Shown: positions 56,853-64,000 of the stretch, in pieces
How positions within the stretch are numbered: position 1 is the stretch's first letter
Layout of the letters: every line of letters starts with the position of its first letter
Source of the DNA: Rhodosorus marinus
Taxonomy: Eukaryota > Rhodophyta > Stylonematophyceae > Stylonematales > Stylonemataceae
Direction of reading: 5' to 3'
Assembly (NCBI GenBank): GCA_029953675.1
Contig: JAMWBK010000003.1
Location: 744,001-808,000 of the forward strand
Length of the DNA: 64,000 nucleotides
Position numbers and translations under genes: made by a program
Notes under the pieces: generated by a model
The model's input: only the letters and a program-made list of their open reading frames with translations
Databases searched by the model: none
Told to the model about the DNA's origin: nothing

Positions 56853-59800
56853 TCCGTTGCGAAATAACCTTTGTTCTTCGAAAAGCGTTTGATTTACGTA
56901 AAGCAGCAGTATGATGTGAAACTGACCCCGGATTCACAGTGAATACCTCGTACGTGATGAAGAAGTTTTCACCTTCTCGTTACACGTCAATTCTCCCGCC
57001 GAGATGTTTCCCAGTGAGGATCTCTTACGATTGAGTGACCGCTGACAGCCTTTCCCAGAGGAACGCGTCACAACTCTCACGGTCTGTCAAAGGCGAAGGA
57101 GAATCCCCTTTGCTCCGTGAGCGCTTCGTCAAACTAATTCTCAACAAGCTTGGGAAGCCTCCATCAGCAACTGCGCAACTCGCTCAAGCGCAACATCACA
57201 AGCGGTGCTGAGGCTTGGCGACGCGAATTTCTCTTGTTAGAGTCCACTATCAATACTTTCGCAGGAAAGCGGAGCATATATTGGTGTTTCTGTGTTCGAG
57301 TGTTCCATCAAGACTGTCGATACCATATACATTCCGTTCACATTCAGCTCACATTCAGCGAAGCATGCATGGGTAATATCAGAGCTGCCCCGAGGCTTCA
57401 GTGAGTCGCTTCTGACTACAAATCAGACCGCTACCGACTTCGGACTGCTCCATCTGGGACGTCCCGATCTGGACCAGATCAGCTTTCGTAGAATAGCGAC
57501 AAGGGCGACCTAACATGTGTTCTCTACCAGGGCCTTCGAAATAAATCGGTGCGTGGATCGCACCTCATGGACTCCCATGTCTCGAACGGATCATAGCGAT
57601 GATAAAGTCCTTGTCAACACATTAAATCCTTCTTGCCATTTAATCGACACTATGATGTACAGGATCCACACAGCTCTCAGCAACACGATTCCCGTGGGAT
57701 TTGCACCCTGAAGAGCCAAAAGAATGACTTCCACTGCACGGTGATCCAGTTCAGAACCTCCCTTCATTGGGTAGACTATCCTCCTCTCCGAATCAGCAAG
57801 CTTGATCGGGTCGCGGCTTCAACATCCGCACAAGGAGCAAGCGCTCTCCTACAACTTTGATCCAGATAACTTGAAACGATAATGACCGGAAGCAGAAGTT
57901 GGATATCTACTCTATGTTTAAGAATAGATCCTTTCTGCTCTCCGCAACCAAACCACAGCTATATACCCTTCCCAAAACGCAGTTCCATGCTTCTCGGATA
58001 CCTTCCATTTTAATTCCAACATCTCTAAAATACCTTCGAATTTCATCTATTGAGAAAATAGTATCCTTTTTCTGTGTAGATTTGGTCCATAAGTTCAAAC
58101 TTTGATTCCTACGCTCGCAGTTTAATTCTTTTTCTTAGAATTTTTGTTCTGCGAGTGCATAATTAGGGCCTTCCATGGATTTTGGCCAAGATTTCTGGTG
58201 ACGAGGTGACGAAGGCGTACAGTCTCCTGTTTAGTGGCTTCTCATTGCCCCAGATCGTCAATGGCTCTGAGCTTCGGCTCGACAGCTTGAGTAGCCCCAG
58301 GCAGACATTTCTGCTAAAATTTAATATATATGTGTCGCGTTGAGGCACCCAGTACTTCTCTGGATGGTGCTACCTTCGGTTCGATGAGTCGAGCCCAAAG
58401 TGAGCTATGACATTGCCATGAAATTGTAGGACCTCAAGGGTTATTGCAGTATTACAGATATCTAGGGGACTGTGAAGGTTGGTTATGATACTGACTAGTG
58501 CTAGAACCGATATGAGAGACTCTGACAAGCGTCCCCGCTGTTGCAACGCAGATCTTCTTCTGCTGGAATTGGCTTTTCCGGCGAGGACTGGTTATCGTCG
58601 GGATTGGTCCATGAATATCCGAGATCTCTCGTGGCGGACGGCGAGAGCTTGTCTTATCCTGGTAAGTCAAACTATGGTGTGAATCCTTTAGAAAGCATGT
58701 TCTGCCAGAACAGTACGCCCTCGTGTAGAAATTGATTTCTTCCCTGCGTGGTTTCCGTAGGATATTCAACAGCTGGAAGGGTAAGGTTTAGATCGTTGCC
58801 ACTCTAGATCTGGAAATGAATGGCTCTGGCTGAGAAAGGTGGAGAGTGGTGGTCCTGATGTTCCAAGAGCAAGAGAACACCGCCTTGAAGGCCGTGGAAT
58901 TTCCTGGCGTGGTTCAATCAATTCCCAACCCGCCAAAACTGGACCGTCCAGTCAAGCACCAGAATATGACACCCAGCCTTGGGTTGTCCCCAATGTCACT
59001 GGAACCGGCGAGTCTCGTGTTCCTTGCTAAACACTTACAAGATCTCCACGATTCATCCCATCTTCTCTCTTAACTTCCAGAGTGACGCAACCCTTTCAGC
59101 TGCGAATCATCTCTTGAATCGAAGCCCAAGCCCTGCATCGCATGAAACGGACTCAAAAGACCAAAACAAACGAAAACGAAAGCACACGAGGCTGTTTGCC
59201 GTGAGTTGTACCAGCTTTCACCCTGAGATCTCTTCACCACAACGGCAGGCTGCTACAGGGCTTGACGGAGAAGCAGCAGGTTCAGCAGAAACATTAAGGA
59301 AACGAGGAAGTGCAGAACAGAGCTCACCTTCGTTGCAAAGTCCCATATGGCTTCGCCCGCCCTTTCTTGGGTAGACGAGCGGCAGAAGGAACGGAAACAG
59401 CCTGTGCAGCGGTTTTGTCAAAAAAAGGACCTTCGAACATGCTGATTGGGAACCCCCCGAGGATCCAGGATCTCCACGGAAAGAGACGATCAACTACGCA
59501 GCTATATATCTGTAGATCTGCATCGCATCTTGTGCGCAACAGTGCTCACAACGAAACAAAAGCTGAGCTTTGCGAGACGCGGTGGTTGAATGCGCATCGT
59601 GTTTTGCTGTTCAGTCAGTTCATTGAAGGCATATCTTCTGAAGCAATTCACAAAGGGGCTTCGATGATGTCCCCTTGGCTCAGTCAGGGCGCGAATTCCT
59701 GCTTTGTCAAAGTCAACGCTCGGGGCAGTTCATGATGACGACAACAGAAGCTGCCTATTCGTGGTACTTGAGACCATCGGGCGAAGAGCTGTAACGTAAG

Positions 59801-60405
59801 CCTTCCAAGATCTGTTCACCTTCAACGGAGCTGGTTTTTTCGTCAATCGCTGAGAGACAACCGAGGTGATGACAACACGATCGTCATCGGCCAGGCTCAC
59901 ACATGTGATAGACTGTACGAATTACATTCTACAGGAACACAGCCTCCTACCGATCGCCCTGGTCAGGCGCACACCGGTGATAGACTGTTAAGAATTACAT
60001 TCTACAGGAACATAGCCTCCGGGATGCCATACGCGAGCCCAGCGAGCTGACGTTCCGATGGTGTTTCGAAAGACATGTCCGAGCAGAACGGGATTCTTGT
60101 TGGACATGGTAGCGGTACGCTTTCAATTACAGGGGAAATCGGTTCCAAAATGTGCCTTTATGAATTACATTCTACAGGAACATAGCCTCCGGGATGCCAT
60201 ACGCGAGCCCAGCGAGCTGACGTTCCGATGGTGTTTCGAAAGACATGTCCGAGCAGAACGGGATTCTTGTTGGACATGGTAGCGGTACGCTTTCAATTAC
60301 AGGGGAAATCGGTTCCAAAATGTGCCTTTATGTCTGACTGTCACTCTATGTCTTTTAGCATTTGGTGCTTGCCTTTCCCGCTGAGGAAACTTCCACAAAA
60401 AAAAA
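56853..60405. other. Long region with unresolved coding potential
   Basis: Several stretches look coding but I could not decide strand or exons. Near 57049-57200 the plus frame LLRERFVKLILNKLGKPP is open. Near 57265-57400 the plus frame ESGAYIGVSVFECSIKTVD is open. Between 58480 and 59374 both strands give phase-consistent chains: on plus, KRKRKHTRLFA near 59160-59200 with a GTGAGT donor; on minus, GYSWTNPDDNQSSPEKP near 58560-58640. The C/A-rich plus strand at 59040-59190 favours a minus gene starting there. From 59375 to 59900 I see nothing clear. Confidence 0.25.
59992..60332. repeat. Perfect 170-bp tandem duplication
   Basis: The block from GAATTACATTCTACAGGAAC at 59992 repeats at 60162 with no difference that I can see over 170 bases, ending at about 60332. 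A further, diverged copy of the first 25 bases (with TGTGATAGACTGT before it) lies at about 59922, so the locus has duplicated more than once. The repeated 62-74-codon open frames come from the duplication and have no recognisable domain. Confidence 0.92.
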
Positions 60406-60849
60406 TTAGTAGCTGACGGCCGAGTTTAGGATCACGGCCTTGACCGCTTCGTAGGTAATTTCATCAGTGTCTGTCGCCTGCACCATAGTCTGGATGCCCT
60501 CCAAGTTCCCTTGCAACGCAATTTTTGAGGAAGCGTACATCATTTTGGACTTGATTTTGGAACTTTCCGGAGTCCAGCAGATCAACACCACCCGGCTCTT
60601 CTTGATGTCGGAGGCAACGTACTCGAAATCGTAGATGAAATACCGGCACTCATTCTCATTCAGCATCGATGCGTACGAATCGTACTCCGCTTCCGCGGTC
60701 GTCCCTTCCTTGGGCGCCAAGGTTTGGTCGATCTCGATTTGGGTCAAATCATCAGAAATCTTCAACACCAGCCCACGATACTGCCTCTTAACAAGCAGAC
60801 CCTGAAAAGCGGGTCCCACATCCTTATCAATTCCAATTCCAGATGCCAT
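60406..60849 (-). CDS. Actin-depolymerising factor / cofilin
   Basis: An intronless 147-residue protein, the normal size for ADF/cofilin, which severs and depolymerises actin filaments. Seen: the MASGIGID start with the regulatory Ser at position 3; LVLKISDDLTQIEID; the strand CRYFIYDFEY; the actin-binding long helix region VVLICWTPESSKIKSKMMY with its conserved Trp-Thr/Ser-Pro; then SSKIALQGNLEGIQTMVQA and the C-terminal EAVKAVILN. Phosphorylation of the N-terminal Ser is a family property, not shown here. The ATG at 60849 is chosen over the longer open frame because the latter is low-complexity G/T-rich leader. Confidence 0.96.
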   Translation of the reverse strand: MASGIGIDKDVGPAFQGLLVKRQYRGLVLKISDDLTQIEIDQTLAPKEGTTAEAEYDSYASMLNENECRYFIYDFEYVASDIKKSRVVLICWTPESSKIKSKMMYASSKIALQGNLEGIQTMVQATDTDEITYEAVKAVILNSAVSY

Positions 60850-62385
60850 CGTTTCTTCGCGCAAACAACAACAAAAACAACAAATCCAAACGCAAACTCC
60901 CTCTAAACAAAAAAAGAGCAAAACAAGTTTTCCTCGACACTCTTCCCTTCCACCTTCCCCTCTCCCCACACACACAGGACACAAATATCCCCGCAAAACA
61001 CAGATCCTACAAACTCCCTTCCCTCACAACCCCTTCCTCCCCTTCCTCCCCCCAACTAACCCCCAACACACACCCACGCCACCCCCGAAACCCCAAAGTC
61101 TAACCACACTAATCTAAATCAATATAATCTTCCCTCACATTACTAAAACATTTCCAAATATCCACAAATTCGGTACCCCCCCCTTCCCCCCTTCTCTCAT
61201 CCCCTCCTCCCTTCCCCAACACCCCCCTCCACAAGACATCGAAAGACCGTCCTTACCACTGCTGGCCTTTTTCTTGTGAGTCTGTTCTTTCCCACAATTT
61301 CAAAACCAGCCACTCAAATTTATGTTTTGAGAAATTAATCAGAAAAAAAAAACACGCGCACAAGCTATGAAACTATAAATCTTCAGGGGGGATGGTTGCA
61401 TACCAATTAACTCGATATGATAAACTTGTATAGGGGGTAAATATATTTAAATACTTTGTTTTACTAATAAACATTCTAGTTTTGTTTCTTGTTGACCCCC
61501 TTAACCTTGAATTGGGATGACATTGTTTTGTTTAGGGGGGGGGGGTTGAGGTTAATTCGACATGCTCGATTTCAGTCAGTGTAGATCGTGTCTTATATCC
61601 AAATATTTCTAAATTATATTAACTTAATGACAATGCTAATTTCGCTTGAAGTTCCCGGGGGGACGGACTTCAGCGACTACAGGATAAACAGTGGCTGCTT
61701 TGGGCTCTATTTAGAGGAACTGACGATTTAGCGGATCCATTTTAGGGGTAGGAACGCGGGTTGGAAAGGATAAGTCTTCCATTTTATTGTCGATTACCCG
61801 GTCTGATTCAACGTATAGACAACAACTGGTCCTTCTGATAGATGTTTTATGATTATAAAATTAGATATTGGAGGACATTTTATATCGTATTTATTGATAA
61901 AATTGTTGATAAATGTCTGGGCATGTCGGGATACTATCGACCGGGGTCCCGCGCGAGTTCGACTAGACCGACGTGTAATCGGGGAAAATGATTTTTTTGA
62001 AATGAATTTAAACGTTTCTCTTACAAACACGTGTCCAGAGATATTTTTTTTCCGGGGGGTAATGGGGGAACAACGAGCGCGTGGTGCGTTTTTACTATTG
62101 TTCACGTGCTGAGTGTCATGAGAGGCATATCTTACGGGGAATACGTAAATATAAGACAGATAGTTTCTTAATTTGTTCGGACAATGTATTACGGTACGCA
62201 GGGGGTCAATGTAGAAGCAAAAAAGAGGTTCCTAAGATTGAATAAAAGTTGAAATACAGATATACTTATGGTATATTCATATTTTGCAAAGGGTGGGTAG
62301 ACTATTGATCAAATCGCAGATTTCTATATTTTGGATTAATGAGCCTTTGATTTCGAGACAACACCTAGTACGGATCGTAAAAACC
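60850..62385. other. Gap: cofilin leader then AT-rich DNA
   Basis: C/A-rich on the plus strand to about 61260 (sense G/T leader of cofilin), then AT-rich with C and G runs near 61175 and 61538. CACGTG occurs near 62030 and 62102. An overlapping pair of open frames at 61794-62112 on opposite strands has no recognisable content. Confidence 0.45.
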
Positions 62386-62508
62386 ATGCCCTACAATCAG
62401 CTACCGCCCTTGAAGCCGATTGTCGTTGAGAGCCTGCAGGTCCCTTTCGAGCTGGAGCGGATTAAGAGCGCCCGGCCAGCTTTGAATTCCATCTCTCCCT
62501 ACTCCTGA
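62386..62508 (+). CDS. Possible 40-residue peptide or exon
   Basis: An ATG frame encodes MPYNQLPPLKPIVVESLQVP and ends in SISPYS, rich in Pro with a charged helix between. It precedes the OMA1-like gene tail to tail. No donor at its end keeps it open, so it is either a complete small ORF or chance. Confidence 0.22.
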   Translation: MPYNQLPPLKPIVVESLQVPFELERIKSARPALNSISPYS

Positions 62509-62634
62509 GTCATGGGCTTACGAGGAGGATGTCCAGGAATGCAATATTTCCACACACACACCCGCAGCAAACCTGGAAGGACTTGGAGGTTGACGAATCG
62601 GGCTCTCCCAGCTGGTGGGATACCGTTAATGCGA

Positions 62635-63930
62635 TCATAACGAAAACGCTGACATCCTTGAAAAGCGTCGAAGCGAGGGTGAACATTGAGTCTCGTACTC
62701 CCCAAGCGCTTCCGGAAGGAGCCCTTCCAGCGTCGTGATTCGCCTATCGTCGGCGGGATGAGTGCTCAGGTACTCTGGAATCTGTGGGGGAAGCGCAAGA
62801 CCAAGTCAGACGTATGAAGCATGCTGTACAGCCCACAGCTGCATGAGTAGAAAGCAACGCCTTGCCTTCATCGGATTTTGTTTCGCGTATTCTCCGAGCT
62901 TGGTGAAAATTGCTGGACTTCCACGTGGATCATAGCAAGCTTTCGTCATTAGTCGCAAACCAATATAGTCCGCCTCCATCTCGTTCCTTCTCGAAGATGG
63001 AAGTACTACGAACAGGTTCACCAGAATATCATTGAGTATGTAGGTATCCAGGACGAACGCCATCAGCAATCGAACCGGAATTAATATGAACATTTTGGAA
63101 ACTTGCTCCGCGCTATGTCGTGCCACGGCGTGACCAACTCTGGAGCAAATGGGACAGGCAATGATTTGTTAAGTATGTTTCGCATGCATCAACCTGAATC
63201 TTAGGACTGCGCTAAGCCTACTCATGTGCCAGTACGGCCGCGAGCTCATCATCGGTATCTACAAGGTCCAGCATGCCGGTGAAAACACCGATCTTCCCTC
63301 CAGGCAGGCAAAATGCATTCGGCTAAGGTGAACGCGAAAGAACTATTCAGTATCGAAAGAACAGAAGTTCCAGCTAGTTCTTCTCCGGTTCAACGTACTT
63401 CAGCTCTCTCGAAAACGACAAACTCCCAGTCATAGTCCTCTTGCTCTGAGACGCTGGCAATTCTTCTACCTATTCTCTCCACGCGCCTTGACGGGGGGCT
63501 AGCTTGGCTCAAGATATGCCCCGTAAACTGATTCTTCAGCTGATTGAACTGGGATTCGCCTAACTTGAGTTCATCTTCCCTCCTCATGTCAATCATTCGA
63601 CGTCGATTCTGCGTGCACCGATGAGGGAGGAGCTCGTCTCAGCGTTTCTCCACTGAACAATAGTGCTTTCCGTAGTTGCTAGAGCCCTGCTACGAACCGT
63701 GTAAGGGACATTTTCCAAGTGACCTCGATAGTAGCTGTAACATCCAGCAGCAGTCACACCCTGTTCATCAACGAGAAAATAAAGATGAGCAGACAGTCTA
63801 GCGAGTCAAGGTCTCCAGAAGATGAAGAGCTCACCAGCAGAACTTGGTTTCGAGGTTTCCGAAACGAGTACACGAAATCAACCAATCGCTGAGTGCGGCT
63901 TCGGTGCGTCTTGAAGTGTCGGTAGCCCAT
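62635..63930 (-). CDS. OMA1: OMA1-like M48 metallopeptidase
   Basis: A mitochondrial inner-membrane zinc protease family. Six exons (63930-63835, 63760-63698, 63608-63399, 63322-63222, 63139-62866, 62781-62635) join in phase to 296 residues. Family signatures: HLENVPYT, EDELKLGESQF, DWEFVVFERAE, PNAFCLPGGKIGVFTGML, the zinc motif HEVGH, the third ligand in EMEADYIGL, and EYLSTHPADDRRI near the end. The HEVGH codons are split by the fourth intron (after HE). The last intron begins GCAAGG, an apparent GC-AG intron, because no GT donor keeps the frame. An in-frame stop lies two codons upstream of the ATG, supporting the start. The N-terminus is basic, compatible with mitochondrial import. Confidence 0.92.
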
Positions 63931-64000
63931 CCTTCAATCTCGACCGAGATTAGTTGACCGCGAGAGCGTCGAGTTGTTGCCCTGCGCACCACAAAGCCGC
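63931..64000. other. 5' flank of the OMA1-like gene
   Basis: Only 70 bases; no feature assigned. Confidence 0.4.

Noticed and set aside
58452-59374. Candidate gene models on both strands
   Set aside because: Phase-consistent exon chains can be written on either strand and neither has a recognisable family, so only a coding-potential note was kept.
60058-60416. Two near-identical open frames starting MVFRKTCPSRTG
   Set aside because: Created by the 170-bp duplication; no start context, leader or recognisable domain.
62529-62738. Plus-strand 69-codon frame antisense to the last OMA1-like exon
   Set aside because: The minus strand encodes a conserved OMA1 C-terminal segment there. The plus frame has no usable splice link to an upstream start.

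Overview
The window is nuclear DNA of a eukaryote with a primary-type plastid, most likely a red alga. Coding sequence is split by GT-AG introns, mostly about 70-130 bases long. Several exons are tiny, and one intron appears to be GC-AG. Two products begin with plastid-transit-like leaders carrying an early Phe: a CPBP-family protease and a small FPGGE protein. There are no bacterial operons, no rRNA and no convincing tRNA. The rhodophyte placement is inference from these leaders and the gene mix; no phylogenetic marker was tested.

Layout from left to right: a partial + gene end; an unrecognised - gene; RPB10 (+) facing an NAD(P)-dependent epimerase-like protein (-); an AT-rich foldback transposon relic; two small unrecognised + genes; a PHR2-like photolyase-family gene (+) facing a large SMP-C2-C2-PLAT membrane-contact protein (-). 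Next come an 80-bp minisatellite, SRP54 (-), phosphopantetheine adenylyltransferase (+) facing an ArfGAP2/3-type protein (-), a long accessory gap, GMP synthase (+) facing a TEX264-like protein (-), and a non-LTR retrotransposon relic. Then a small PPR-like gene (-), malic enzyme (+) facing a DUF711 protein (-), a hydrophobic-hairpin protein (-), an SRPBCC-like protein (-), a 168-bp minisatellite, and glycine-cleavage T protein (-). The right third holds a CPBP protease (-), ribosomal protein uL30/L7 (-), a three-FKBP/TPR immunophilin (-), a multi-exon unknown (+), a plastid FPGGE protein (+), a perfect 170-bp tandem duplication, ADF/cofilin (-) and an OMA1-like metallopeptidase (-).

Two structural regularities stand out. 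Genes are arranged mainly as tail-to-tail (+/-) pairs with short 3' gaps. Almost every recognised start codon is preceded, on the sense strand, by a strongly G/T-rich leader. Following that signal exposed RPB10, whose first exon is only 36 bases, and several unrecognised small genes.

The recognised genes are mostly housekeeping: transcription, secretion and vesicle traffic, nucleotide, CoA and one-carbon metabolism, proteostasis and cytoskeleton. The more novel items are the PLAT-tailed extended-synaptotagmin-like protein, the photolyase relative that has lost the FAD domain, and a triplicated CACGTG/ATTGG module upstream of it. Exon coordinates were derived by hand from splice signals and phase; I checked that the reading phase is consistent across every listed junction unless stated.
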